Shown here one piece after another: positions 1 to 7,904 of a stretch of 64,000 nt of DNA. The notes below the pieces were generated by a model. The model was not told where the DNA came from. It made no database searches and saw nothing but the letters and a program-made list of their open reading frames with translations. This stretch comes from Actinomadura madurae (GTDB lineage Bacteria; Actinomycetota; Actinomycetes; Streptosporangiales; Streptosporangiaceae), in assembly GCF_900115095.1 (NCBI RefSeq), contig NZ_FOVH01000014.1, forward strand, positions 1 through 64,000. The letters are read 5' to 3'. Positions within the stretch are counted from its first letter, which is position 1, and each line of letters starts with the position of its first letter. The position numbers were made by a program, and so were the translations under genes.

Positions 1-324
1 CCGCTGGTGCGGGGCATCGCGCCGATCCGCTCCCGGCGCGGGCCGCGTCGGCGCCGTCCCGCCAAGCTGCACGGCGACAAGGGCTACGACTACGCCGACC
101 TGCGGCGCTGGCTACGCAGGCGGGGCATCACGCCGCGCATCGCGCGCCGCGGCATCGAGTCCTCCGACCGGCTGGGGCGGCACCGCTGGGTGGTGGAACG
201 GACGGTGTCCTGGCTGAGCGGCTGCCGCCGCCTGCACCGCCGCTACGAACGCAAGCCCGAGCACTTCCTGGCCTTCGTCGGTATCGCCGCCACCCTCATC
301 TGTCACCGCCGACTCGCCAAATGA
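1..324 (+). CDS. IS5-family transposase, C-terminal part (cut by left window edge)
   Basis: The reading frame is open to the left edge, so only the last ~107 codons are present. The visible protein carries the end of a DDE catalytic domain: a GDKGYDY block, then RHRWVVERT followed by WLSGCRRL, with the catalytic Glu in the VVERT context typical of IS5/IS1031-type transposases. It ends LICHRRLAK just before a GAGATGACGTCT stretch that may lie near the element's terminal repeat. The opposite end of the element lies outside the window, so whether it is intact cannot be judged. The next gene remnant starts 20 bases downstream without its own 5' end, which suggests this element inserted into or beside it. 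Confidence 0.8.
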   Translation, partial: PLVRGIAPIRSRRGPRRRRPAKLHGDKGYDYADLRRWLRRRGITPRIARRGIESSDRLGRHRWVVERTVSWLSGCRRLHRRYERKPEHFLAFVGIAATLICHRRLAK

Positions 325-344
325 GATGACGTCTAAGAGCCGGG

Positions 345-880
345 TTGCGGCAGGTGGAGAAGTGGCGGCGAGCCTGGCGTGAGGGTGGGGCCGAGTCGCT
401 GTGGTCCAGGGGGGCGCACTGTCGGCCGTGGCCGGACGATGCGGCCTTTGCGCGGTTGGGGGCCGAGTTGAATCGCGGTCCGGCCGCGCACGGCTATGCC
501 GATGACCAGCAGTGGAGGCTGGGTCGGGTGGCCGCGCTGATCCGGCGGTTGTTCGGGATCGACCACACCCTGCCGGAAGTGTCGTTGCTGCTGCGCCGCA
601 ACGGCTGGTCGGTGCTGGTCCCCGGGGCAACGCGCCATCGAACGCGACGATGAGGCCGTGCAGGTGTGGAAAGAGCAGGTGTGGCCGCACGTGGAACCAC
701 CGCGGCGGACCTGGGCGCCTGGATCTGTTCCTCGATGAGACCGGTCAGGGACTCGGGCCGCCAGGTGGATGCTCCTGGAGCCGCCGGGGACACCGGCCGC
801 GCGTGAGGGTGCACGGCGGCGAACAATTGACCCTGGTTAGCGGACGGACCGTATGCGCTTGTGTGGGTAGACGGGGTTGG
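345..880 (+). pseudogene. IS630-family transposase remnant, 5'-truncated and frameshifted
   Basis: The first part (345 to ~625) reads as the helix-turn-helix half of an IS630-type transposase: WRRAWREGGAESLWSRG, a GPAAHGYADDQQW block, then LIRRLFGIDHTLPEVSLLL and NGWSVLVPG. Near 622-628 the frame shifts; the adjacent frame continues QRAIERDDEAVQVWKEQVWP. A second shift near 700-720 leads to LDLFLDETGQGLGPPGG and SWSRRGHRPRVRV, the start of the DDE domain, before similarity fades near 880. The normal N-terminal ~50 residues are missing, so the element was cut at its 5' side, probably by the adjacent IS5-type element. It cannot make a functional transposase. Confidence 0.75.
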
Positions 881-894
881 TGGTCCTGCGCCGC

Positions 895-1060
895 GGGGAC
901 GCCCGCGGGCAGGCCCAGGGAGGCCACGAGGGCGGCGAAGCCGGCGCTGCACGTAAGGGCGGCGTGCCATGCCGTCCACGAACGCCTCCCGCGCGGCCGT
1001 GGCGACCTCGGCGGCCAGCGCGCCCGGCAGGTCCGCGGCGGCCTGGAGGGTCCGGTGGCT
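895..1060 (-). pseudogene. Remnant of an MFS (DHA2-type) efflux pump C-terminus
   Basis: On the minus strand the frame from 1060 to 968 reads LQAAADLPGALAAEVATAAR then EAFVDGM. A neighbouring frame (963-895) continues AALTCSAGFAALVASLGLP. Together this resembles the last extracellular loop and final transmembrane helix of 14-TM drug:H+ antiporters; compare FGDGVQSAFLTASVALAV in the intact pump at 45979-47550. There is no start, one frameshift, and only about 55 residues. It lies between the IS630 and IS256 scraps on the opposite strand. Identification rests on a short pattern, so it is tentative. Confidence 0.4.
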
Positions 1061-1144
1061 CGCGGCCTGACCGGCGTCCAACTGGTCATCTCCGACGCTC
1101 ACGCTGGCCTGGTCGAGGCGATCGGATCGACACTGCCCGGTGGT
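1061..1144 (+). pseudogene. IS256 (Mutator)-family transposase fragment
   Basis: About 28 codons read RGLTGVQLVISDAHAGLVEA followed by IGSTLPGG. This is the conserved block around the second catalytic Asp of IS256-family transposases (RGL.GV.LVISDAH.GL). Nothing recognisable from the same gene precedes or follows it. It is a third, unrelated transposase scrap within 1.2 kb. Confidence 0.65.
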
Positions 1145-1178
1145 GAGTTGGCAGTGGTGAATTGCTGTGTATAGAGGT

Positions 1179-1216
1179 GCCTCGGGTCGGCGTTGGTAGG
1201 TCATGCGACCCGAGGC
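1179..1216. terminator. Perfect 11-bp inverted repeat, terminator-like
   Basis: The arms GCCTCGGGTCG (1179-1189) and CGACCCGAGGC (1206-1216) are perfectly complementary around a 16-base loop, followed by GCTTTATCTT. It sits just downstream of the transposon debris and could stop read-through from it. The 1217-1321 interval shows no gene. Confidence 0.45.
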
Positions 1217-1321
1217 GCTTTATCTTGTCGGCGGATCTCTTGGTCATTGCTGACTGTCTACGAAGTGGACTACTGGACGGCCCGCAGAGAACGGACGCAA
1301 TGGCCTCGGTGAGCCAAGCGG

Positions 1322-1582
1322 TCAGATGTTGGGATTTTCTGATTGATCGTCCGGTTGCTCCTTCTCCTTATCGCCGGGACTGAGAAGGGGACGGCGCGTC
1401 CGGAGGACTTGGTTGAGTAGATCAGCGGTGCTGCCGATCACTGCGCAGGCGGTCAGCAGCGCTTCGGGGACCGGGTGGTCTGAGAGAAGCGACAGCGCGT
1501 CGGGCAAGATGCCGATGACGACTGTGACCATCGCGATCAGCAGTGGGCGCGGACCGGTCGGGGGACGTTCAGTGTGTTGCAT
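1322..1582 (-). CDS. Small hypothetical membrane protein
   Basis: An 86-residue protein with one clear hydrophobic segment (about residues 13-32, PLLIAMVTVVIGILPDALSL), a second weaker one near 40-55, and a charged tail (KEKEQPDDQSE). I do not recognise a family. The ATG at 1582 is preceded by AAGG at a usable distance. Base composition is less GC-rich than the flanking core genes, like the regulator at 1755, so both may belong to the same acquired segment. It is divergent from that regulator. It may not be a real gene. Confidence 0.4.
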   Translation of the reverse strand: MQHTERPPTGPRPLLIAMVTVVIGILPDALSLLSDHPVPEALLTACAVIGSTADLLNQVLRTRRPLLSPGDKEKEQPDDQSENPNI

Positions 1583-1754
1583 GCCGCCTTCACCGTGTCG
1601 GGGTCCGGCACCCGGTGGCGCCGGACGGTTTCCAGCAAGCCAGACCCGGTGGGGGGTGCACTAGGCCGCAACGGCCGTCCCTTGGGGGTTGCAGAAAATG
1701 GCAACGCCTGGCATCGGCGAACTCGGTGGAACAGCGGCGCCTTGATTGCAGAGA

Positions 1755-3011
1755 ATGGACCGCATGACCGACATCATGCCCCGGGGTTCCGTTGCCCCTC
1801 CGGCCTCGATGGGCCTGCGGCCTCTGTCCCCCAACCTCGACCCTGAGGTACAGGCGTGGGTCGAGGAGCTGCGCGGGCTCTGGGGCCAGGTAGGGATGTC
1901 GCAGGGGCGCTTTGCCCGCACTTACCACTTCGACAAGAGCGTTGTCTCGCGCTACCTCAACGGTCACCGTGTTCCCGGAGACCAGTCGTTCTTGGAGCGG
2001 CTGCTCGCCATCAAGGCGGAGCGGGGTATGGAGGTCTCTCCGGAGGTTCGCACACATCTGGCCAAGCTGTGGCTGGAGGCCCTGCGAGTTCGCCATCCGC
2101 ACGAATACCGGGTGCGGATAGTTCGCGACGAGTTGCACGCCGCCGTGGTGGGCCAGCGCGAGGCCGACCGCTACGCCGCGCACCTAGAAGAGCAACTCGC
2201 CGAACGTATCCGCCAGCATGGCCGGCTGAAAGCCGCCTGGGAACGTGACCGAGCTGCTCTGCAGGCCGAACGAGACCAGCTCGAAGCTGAGATCACCGAT
2301 CTCACCAGCCAGCTCGGCCACGCCCGCCGCCGCGCCACCGAGGGCGAACAACGCTGCCAGGAGCTCGAAGAACTTCTCTACCGGCTGGAAACCTTCCAGA
2401 GCAGATCAGACGGCATACCGTCCATGGAGTCCCGGAATTATGCGGAGCTGGAGGAATCGGCCTCCCTGATCCGCACATATGGACTGCACTTTGTCCCGGC
2501 GCTGCTCCAGACCGAGGGGTACGCGAGCGAGATCATCCGTCTGAGCAGCACCGGATTCACCGACCAAGAGATCGACCAGCGCGTGCGGCTGCGCATGAAC
2601 CGTCAAGAGATCCTCACGGGTCCGGGCGCGCCGTTCCTGTGGGCCGCGATAGATGAGGGAGCACTGCGGCGTCCCATCGGCGATCCCGAAGTGATGCGTG
2701 GCCAGTTCAAGCACCTCATCGAGATGTCTCGACTACCCAAGGTCACCATTCAAATCATGCCGTTCGGGTACCAAGGACGCGTCTCCGAAGGAGGCGCCTT
2801 CACAATCCTGCGGTTTTCCGAGCGGAATCTGCCGGACATGGTTTACGTCGAGAACCTCACCAGCACGATGTATCTGGACGACCCCGAGGAAGTCGATGTG
2901 TACATGAGAAGCTTCAACACTCTCTGCATCGACAGCATGGAGGCGAAATACACTGTCGAGCTTCTCGACGAGTTTCTTCGGCTTACGGAACAGACTGACG
3001 CGCACCTGTGA
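1755..3011 (+). CDS. XRE-type helix-turn-helix regulator with central coiled coil and C-terminal DUF5753
   Basis: A 418-residue protein in three parts. Residues ~30-90 form a helix-turn-helix region (MSQGRFARTYHFDKSVVSRY) that recognises DNA. Residues ~125-215 are a long Glu/Arg/Gln-rich coiled coil (EEQLAERIRQHGRLKAAWER and onward). Residues ~225-410 match DUF5753 (YGLHFVPALLQTEGYASEII; later MPFGYQGRVSEGGAF). HTH-DUF5753 proteins are abundant in actinomycetes and are often followed by a small DUF397 gene; none is present here. Usual members run about 280 residues with the two domains adjacent, so the coiled coil is an insertion. Starts at TTG 1746, ATG 1755 or ATG 1764 are all possible. Codon use is less GC-biased than in core genes. 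Confidence 0.85.
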   Translation: MDRMTDIMPRGSVAPPASMGLRPLSPNLDPEVQAWVEELRGLWGQVGMSQGRFARTYHFDKSVVSRYLNGHRVPGDQSFLERLLAIKAERGMEVSPEVRTHLAKLWLEALRVRHPHEYRVRIVRDELHAAVVGQREADRYAAHLEEQLAERIRQHGRLKAAWERDRAALQAERDQLEAEITDLTSQLGHARRRATEGEQRCQELEELLYRLETFQSRSDGIPSMESRNYAELEESASLIRTYGLHFVPALLQTEGYASEIIRLSSTGFTDQEIDQRVRLRMNRQEILTGPGAPFLWAAIDEGALRRPIGDPEVMRGQFKHLIEMSRLPKVTIQIMPFGYQGRVSEGGAFTILRFSERNLPDMVYVENLTSTMYLDDPEEVDVYMRSFNTLCIDSMEAKYTVELLDEFLRLTEQTDAHL

Positions 3012-3031
3012 CATTCGTGACGTTAGGCCGG

Positions 3032-3712
3032 TTAGAAGAGGGTGCCCTCGTGTTGGATGCCGCGTAGGGCGTCGTAGTCGAGGGTTACGCAGTCGATGCC
3101 TCGGTCGGTGGCGAGGACGCGGGCCTGGGGTTTGATCTCCTGGGCCGCGAAGACGCCGCGGACGGGGGCGAGGTGCGGGTCGCGGTTGAGGAGTTCCAGG
3201 TAGCGGGTCAGCTGTTCTACGCCGTCGATTTCGCCGCGGCGTTTGATCTCGATGGCGACTGTGGCGCTGTCGGCGTCGCGGCAGAGGATGTCGACCGGGC
3301 CGATCGCGGTGGGGAACTCGCGGCGGATGAGGGTGTAGCCGTCGCCGAGGGTGGTGATGTGCTCGGCGAGGAGTTCCTGGAGGTGTGCTTCTACGCCGTC
3401 CTTCTGGAGGCCCGGGTCGAGGCCCAGCTCGTGGCTGGTGTCGTGCAGGATCTCCTCGATGGTGAGGATGAGCCGCTCGCCTGATTTGCCGTGCGTGACC
3501 GTCCAGCGGGCTATGGCGCCGTTCTCCTCGTAGGGCTCCTCGCGGAGCGAGCACGGCGGGTTCATCCAGTTGAGGGGCTTGTAGGCGCGGTCGTCGGCAT
3601 GGACGCTCACGCTTCCGTCCGCCTTGATGAGGACGAGGCGGGGAGCCATGGGCAGGTGGGCGGTGAGCTTGCCGGCGTAGTCGACGCTGCAGCGGGCGAT
3701 AACGAGACGCAC
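3032..3712 (-). CDS. nucS: Mismatch-specific endonuclease NucS
   Basis: A 226-residue match to NucS/EndoMS, the enzyme that gives actinobacteria non-canonical mismatch repair by cutting both strands at mispaired bases. The N-terminal half (MRLVIARCSVDYAGKL, KADGSVSVHADD, PLNWMNPP) is the dimerising DNA-binding domain. The C-terminal half is a RecB-like nuclease with GPVDILCRD and VAIEIKRRG supplying the catalytic Asp, Glu and Lys. The protein ends in Leu-Phe (EGTLF), consistent with the C-terminal sliding-clamp contact known for NucS. Length is normal. In Streptomyces nucS also lies close to an SCO5389-family gene, as here at 4521. Confidence 0.95.
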   Translation of the reverse strand: MRLVIARCSVDYAGKLTAHLPMAPRLVLIKADGSVSVHADDRAYKPLNWMNPPCSLREEPYEENGAIARWTVTHGKSGERLILTIEEILHDTSHELGLDPGLQKDGVEAHLQELLAEHITTLGDGYTLIRREFPTAIGPVDILCRDADSATVAIEIKRRGEIDGVEQLTRYLELLNRDPHLAPVRGVFAAQEIKPQARVLATDRGIDCVTLDYDALRGIQHEGTLF

Positions 3713-4222
3713 GGTGCCTCACCTTAGTGCGGCGTCCGGCCGCTTCAGGCGAGATTGGTGTACCGGCGGTAATCGTTGTGGGCTCCGGTTGTGGGGGCTC
3801 TCCAGCGGGTTGATCGCTGCTTGTGCTGATTCTCGGTCCTCGACCGCCACCTGCCGCGCTGGGACGCCGCCGCGGCACTCGCCCGCCCAGGCGTGGCCGC
3901 CTCGTGGGTCGTGGGTGAAATGGCAGCCTTGAGGCTCAAGCTCTCGCGGGCTCACTGGATGGCGAGATCCGTCTCTCCTCGGTCCCGATGCCGGCTGTGC
4001 TGGACGAGATGCCAGCCGAGGTCGTCGACGCCGTCCTCGCGGGGCTTCTCCTGTAAGTCCTGTGCGAGGGGCAGGGGCACGTGTGAGCGCGGCGGGTGGG
4101 GTGTCTAAGGCACTCCGGGGCGGGCGGATAGGGCGTCGTGCCGATGTGGGGGTGGGGGCCTTAGCGCGAGTGTCTTGGGTGTCGGGCCGTGGCGTGCGGT
4201 CCGGGACGTTCGGGGAGAGGTC
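3713..4222. other. 510-bp interval with possible decayed coding remnant
   Basis: No intact gene is visible. One frame reads LDRHLPRWDAAAALARP from about 3840, and a second (3919 to the TAA at ~4056) ends VPMPAVLDEMPAEVVDAV then LAGLLL, which looks like a genuine protein C-terminus. The frames do not join, and I cannot assign a family. It may be a frameshifted remnant of a small gene. Confidence 0.3.
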
Positions 4223-4423
4223 GTGTACCACCACCAGATCATGCGGGACATGGCGAGGCAGCGGGCGGAGGCCCGGCGGGCCGAGGCGGAGGCCGTGCGG
4301 GACGTTCGGCTGGCGCGGCGGGCGCGGGCGTACTGGGCCGAGTTCGCCGAGCGGCAGGCCGTCCGGCCGGGGCGGGGGCGGGGGCGGGCGCGGGGGCACG
4401 GGGCGGCACCGCGCGGCGCGTAG
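4223..4423 (+). CDS. Small charged hypothetical protein
   Basis: A 66-residue protein starting at GTG 4223, preceded by GGGGAGAGG. It begins VYHHQIMRDMARQRAEARRA, is rich in Arg/Ala/Glu with predicted helix, and ends in an Arg/Gly-rich tail. Small proteins opening M-Y-x-x-x-(I/L)-M/A with an amphipathic helix are widespread in actinomycetes without known role. The start was chosen from the purine-rich tract and the helix boundary. Confidence 0.45.
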   Translation: MYHHQIMRDMARQRAEARRAEAEAVRDVRLARRARAYWAEFAERQAVRPGRGRGRARGHGAAPRGA

Positions 4424-4520
4424 CGGAATGAAAATCTTTGTCAAGGCCTGGAATTCCCACGGGAGCGTGGTTAGCGTCGGCGGGTGGGTGTTCATCCTCT
4501 CTGCGAAAGGATCCCCGCAC

Positions 4521-4907
4521 ATGTCCCTCGACGTGACCCCGGAACTGCTCGAGACGGCGCAGAAGGGCGAGGTCGGCGACGCGGCCTTCATCGAGTGCAT
4601 CAGGACGTCCCTCCCGTACGCGTGGGACATGATCACCGGGCTGGTGGCGCGGCTCCAGGTGGACGGGGGTGACTTCGCCGACAACCTCACGCCGCCGCCG
4701 GACGAGCAGGCCCGCGGCCAGCTCCTCCGCGTCCTCGCCAGCGACGCCATGCGCGGCGCGCTGGAGCGCCACTTCGGGATGAAGCTCGCCTTCCAGAACT
4801 GCCACCGCGTCGCCGTCTTCCCGAGCGGCGACTCCGACGTCTACCGGACGTTCGTGACCGCCCGCGAGCAGATCCTCAACCAGTCTCCCGAGCTCCGCGA
4901 CTGCTGA
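4521..4907 (+). CDS. SCO5389-family protein
   Basis: A 128-residue soluble protein matching the conserved actinobacterial family named after Streptomyces SCO5389: MSLDVTPELLETAQKGEVGD at the start, the family block TPPPDEQARGQLLR in the middle, AFQNCHRVAVFP, and NQSPELRDC at the C-terminus. Function is unknown. The ATG at 4521 follows AAAGGA at a good spacing. It lies near nucS as in Streptomyces and ends in a strong hairpin shared with the convergent oxidoreductase gene. Confidence 0.9.
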   Translation: MSLDVTPELLETAQKGEVGDAAFIECIRTSLPYAWDMITGLVARLQVDGGDFADNLTPPPDEQARGQLLRVLASDAMRGALERHFGMKLAFQNCHRVAVFPSGDSDVYRTFVTAREQILNQSPELRDC

Positions 4908-4916
4908 GCGGAAACG

Positions 4917-4949
4917 GTGCGGCGTGCCGAGGCGATCGGCACGCCGCAC
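4917..4949. terminator. Bidirectional terminator between convergent genes
   Basis: A perfect 14-bp stem, GTGCGGCGTGCCGA (4917-4930) with TCGGCACGCCGCAC (4936-4949), around a 5-base loop. It fills the gap between the stop of the SCO5389-family gene and the stop of the minus-strand oxidoreductase at 4952, so it can serve both strands. Confidence 0.8.
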
Positions 4950-4951
4950 GT

Positions 4952-5956
4952 CTATGTGGCGGCGCGGACCTTGGGAAGGACGTCGGCGCCCAGGCGGGCG
5001 ATGTTCTCCAGGGTGGCGGCGCGGGAGCCGGCCGCCTCGACGAGCAGGATCAGGTGCCCGATCCCGGTGCGTTCCGCCGTGGTCACGAGCGACTCGACGC
5101 AGTCGTCCGGTGAGCCGACGGGGTGCAGGTCGCACATGCGGCGGGTGTAGCCGACCGGGTCGCGGGGCGGGCGGGGACGGTCGTCCACGGCGACGTATCC
5201 GTCCAGGCCGGGGCCGAGCCAGCGCGGCATCTCGTCCATGAGGGTGCGGACGGCCTCCTCCCGCGTGTCGGCGACCTGGGCCACGTGGGTCGAGATGTGG
5301 GGGAGGGACGGGTCGCCGTGGCGGGAGATGGCGGCGGCCTTCTCGTCCGGTCCGACGTGCATGCCGAGAAGCATCGGCAACCCGCGTTCGGCCGCGAGCG
5401 CCTCTGTGGCGGGGGACGTGCAGGCGACCGTGACCTGCGGTGGGACGAGCGCGCGCGGGACGACCGGTACCTCGCGGAAGCGGAAGTGCTCGCCCGACCA
5501 CGCGACGCGGTCGGACCGCAGCCAGGCGAGCAGCAGGTCCAGCGACTCGGCGAAGCCGTGCTCGTAGCGGGGCAGGCCGGTGCCGAAGACCTCCAGGTCG
5601 CGCCACGGACCGCCGCGCCCGACGCCCAGCCGGAACCGGCCGCCGGACAGCAGCGACAGCATCGCGGCCTGCTCGGCCAGCGCCACCGGATGCTGGGTGG
5701 AGAGGACGCTCACCGCCGTCCCGACGTGGACGCGGGTGGTCGCGGCCAGGATGTGCCCGGCCAGCAGCGTCGCCGACGGGACGACCCCGTAGGTCATGAA
5801 GTGGTGTTCGGCCAGCCACACGTCGTCGAACCCGGCCTGCTCGGCGGCGATGGCGGCATCAACGGTGCGGGACAGGGCGGCGGTGTCGTCTTGTCCGGGG
5901 AAACGGGCGGCGAGGAGGAAGATTCCGAGGCGCACGTTCCGGTCGTACCCGGGCAT
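4952..5956 (-). CDS. LLM-class flavin-dependent oxidoreductase (luciferase-like)
   Basis: A 334-residue luciferase-like monooxygenase of the F420/FMN-dependent class. It starts as a TIM barrel (VRLGIFLLAARFPGQDD), then has FDDVWLAEHHF, the bacterial-luciferase-type motif near residue 50; VHVGTAVSVLSTQHPVALAE; and GGRFRLGVGRGGP in the phosphate/flavin loop. The substrate cannot be inferred. The start is ATG 5956 or GTG 5935; the latter removes six residues that homologues usually lack. It is divergent from the 3-hydroxyacyl-CoA dehydrogenase gene, with only 33 bases between the two upstream starts. Confidence 0.85.
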   Translation of the reverse strand: MPGYDRNVRLGIFLLAARFPGQDDTAALSRTVDAAIAAEQAGFDDVWLAEHHFMTYGVVPSATLLAGHILAATTRVHVGTAVSVLSTQHPVALAEQAAMLSLLSGGRFRLGVGRGGPWRDLEVFGTGLPRYEHGFAESLDLLLAWLRSDRVAWSGEHFRFREVPVVPRALVPPQVTVACTSPATEALAAERGLPMLLGMHVGPDEKAAAISRHGDPSLPHISTHVAQVADTREEAVRTLMDEMPRWLGPGLDGYVAVDDRPRPPRDPVGYTRRMCDLHPVGSPDDCVESLVTTAERTGIGHLILLVEAAGSRAATLENIARLGADVLPKVRAAT

Positions 5957-5989
5957 GGCGGCGCGTGCGCGCTCTGGGAGACTGCGGGC

Positions 5990-7561
5990 ATGACTGGTGG
6001 TTCGTTCAGCAGGGTCGGGGTCGTCGGACTGGGCACGATGGGCGCGGGCATCGCCGAGGTGGTGGCGCGCGGCGGCCTCGCGGTCGTCGGCATCGAGGTG
6101 AACAGGGACGCGCTGGAACGCGGGCGCGGGCACCTGGAGAGCTCGACCGGGCGGGCCGTGAAGCGCGGCAGGCTCACCGAGGACGCGCAGCGCGAGATCC
6201 TCGGCCGGATCACGCTGTCCACCGACTTCGCCGACCTCGGCGACTGCGACCTCGTGATCGAGGCCGTCCCGGAGCGGCTCGACCTCAAGCGCAAGGTCTT
6301 CGCCGAGCTGGACCGGGTGTGCCGGGACGACGCCGTCCTCGCCACCAACACCTCGTCGCTGTCGGTCACCGACATCGCGGTCACCACCGGCCGTCCCAGT
6401 GAGATCGTCGGGGTGCACTTCTTCAACCCGGCGCCGGTGATGAAGCTGGTCGAGATCATCGGGACGGTGCTGACCGAGCCGGAGGCCGTGACCCGGGTCG
6501 CCGAGCTGGTGCGGGGCCTCGGCAAGACGCCGGTCACGATCGGCGACCGGGCCGGGTTCGTCGCGAACCGGCTGCTGTTCGGCTACCTGAACCAGGCCGC
6601 CGGGATGCTGGAGGCCGGCCACGCCACCCGCGACGACATCGACACCGCGATGAAGGAGGGCGCGGGCCTGCCGATGGGCCCGTTCACCCTCATGGACCTG
6701 ATCGGCCTCGACACCTGCCTGGAGGTGCTGGACGCCATCTACGCCGAGTCGCGCGACCGGCGGCACGCCGCGTCGCCGGTGCTTCGCGAGCTGGTCACCG
6801 CCGGGCTGCTCGGCCGCAAGACCGGCCGCGGCTTCTACTCTCATGACGATTCCGCCGGTGCGGGGGAGGAGGCGGCGGACGTCCCGCAGCCGGTGGTGGG
6901 CATCGTCGGCGTCGGGCCGCTCGCGGACGCGGTCGCCGCGCTGTGCGAACGGGCGGGCAGTGAGGTGCGTGACTCCGCCGCCGGCCTCGCCTCCTGCGAC
7001 CTGATCATCGAGGCGGCGGAGGACGCCGAGGCCGCGCGGGCGCTGCTGTCGGCCGCCGTCCAGGCCGCCAAGCCCGGCACGGTCGTCGCCGTCACCTCCG
7101 TGGACGGCTCCGTGATCGGGCAGGCCATGGCCACCGGACGTCCCGCCGACGTCGTCGGGCTGCACCTTCCCGACCCGGCGGGCACCCTCGCCGAGGTCGC
7201 CGCGACGGTGGCGACCGCCCCGGACGTCGCCGAGCGCGCCGCCGGCCTGCTCGGGCGCCTCGGTCTCACCGCCGTCCGGTGCCGCGACCGCGCCGGCTTC
7301 ATCGTGGACGCGCTGCGCTTCCCGTACCTGAACGACGCCGCCGCCATGCTCGGCGCCGGGTACGCCGACGCCGACGCGATCGACGCCGCGATGACGCTGG
7401 GCTGCGGCTACCCGACCGGGCCGATCGCCGACCTCGACCGCCTCGGCCCGGACCGCGCCGTCGCCGTCCTGCGCGCCCTGCACGCGCAGACGCGCGAGCC
7501 GTCGCTCGCCCCGGCCCCGCTCCTTGTGGAGCACGTCACCGCGGGCAAGCCGCTGCGCTGA
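5990..7561 (+). CDS. 3-hydroxyacyl-CoA dehydrogenase (PaaH/FadB2-like, tandem module)
   Basis: A 523-residue NAD-dependent enzyme. The first ~285 residues are a complete 3-hydroxybutyryl-CoA dehydrogenase: GLGTMG dinucleotide fold at residues 13-18, NTSSLSVTDIA, the catalytic His in HFFNPAPVMKLVE near residue 140, and the C-terminal helical domain ending LGRKTGRGFYSHD. From ~305 a second, degenerate copy follows: VVGIVGVGPLADAV, then LHLPDPAGTL in place of the HFFNP block, and a final helical domain (RFPYLNDAAAMLGAGYADAD). This two-module layout is known in PaaH-type enzymes of aromatic or fatty-acid degradation. Start is ATG 5990. Confidence 0.9.
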   Translation: MTGGSFSRVGVVGLGTMGAGIAEVVARGGLAVVGIEVNRDALERGRGHLESSTGRAVKRGRLTEDAQREILGRITLSTDFADLGDCDLVIEAVPERLDLKRKVFAELDRVCRDDAVLATNTSSLSVTDIAVTTGRPSEIVGVHFFNPAPVMKLVEIIGTVLTEPEAVTRVAELVRGLGKTPVTIGDRAGFVANRLLFGYLNQAAGMLEAGHATRDDIDTAMKEGAGLPMGPFTLMDLIGLDTCLEVLDAIYAESRDRRHAASPVLRELVTAGLLGRKTGRGFYSHDDSAGAGEEAADVPQPVVGIVGVGPLADAVAALCERAGSEVRDSAAGLASCDLIIEAAEDAEAARALLSAAVQAAKPGTVVAVTSVDGSVIGQAMATGRPADVVGLHLPDPAGTLAEVAATVATAPDVAERAAGLLGRLGLTAVRCRDRAGFIVDALRFPYLNDAAAMLGAGYADADAIDAAMTLGCGYPTGPIADLDRLGPDRAVAVLRALHAQTREPSLAPAPLLVEHVTAGKPLR

Positions 7562-7574
7562 ATATCCTCGAAGC

Positions 7575-7880
7575 ATGAGCCCCCGCAAGAACCGCCGCGC
7601 CGTCTCCGGACGCCCCCCGAAGGGCGGTGCCCGGGTTCAGGAGACCGAGGAGGGGCCGGACGGCGAATGGATCGTCCGGCCGATCGCGGGGGCCAACGCG
7701 ACGAAGCCGTACCGGTGCCCCGGATGCGACCAGGAGATCCCGCCCGGTGCCGGGCACGTCGTCGCCTGGCGGGCGGGCGACAGGGGCGACGACCGGCGGC
7801 ACTGGCATCGCCCCTGCTGGCAGGCCCGCACCCGGCGAGCGCCCCGCATCCTGCGCGGCCGCAATGCGCCTCGTTACTGA
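7575..7880 (+). CDS. Small zinc-binding-like protein (family annotated as ATP/GTP-binding)
   Basis: A 101-residue basic protein. Two Cys pairs and His residues (YRCPGCDQEI; HVVAW; HWHRPCWQ) look like a small zinc-binding fold, flanked by Arg-rich ends and finishing RGRNAPRY, an ending conserved in the actinobacterial family. Databases often label members ATP/GTP-binding protein, but no P-loop is present, so that label is unsupported here. It starts 14 bases after the dehydrogenase stop. It may be co-transcribed with that gene and the hydrolase at 7905. Confidence 0.75.
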   Translation: MSPRKNRRAVSGRPPKGGARVQETEEGPDGEWIVRPIAGANATKPYRCPGCDQEIPPGAGHVVAWRAGDRGDDRRHWHRPCWQARTRRAPRILRGRNAPRY

Positions 7881-7904
7881 AGCGCCCCGTTACTAAGGAG
7901 ACCC

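Noticed and set aside
4952..7588. Very long minus-strand open frame continuing upstream of the LLM oxidoreductase
   Set aside because: The part beyond 5956 is antisense to the 3-hydroxyacyl-CoA dehydrogenase, has no domain, and owes its length to high GC third positions.
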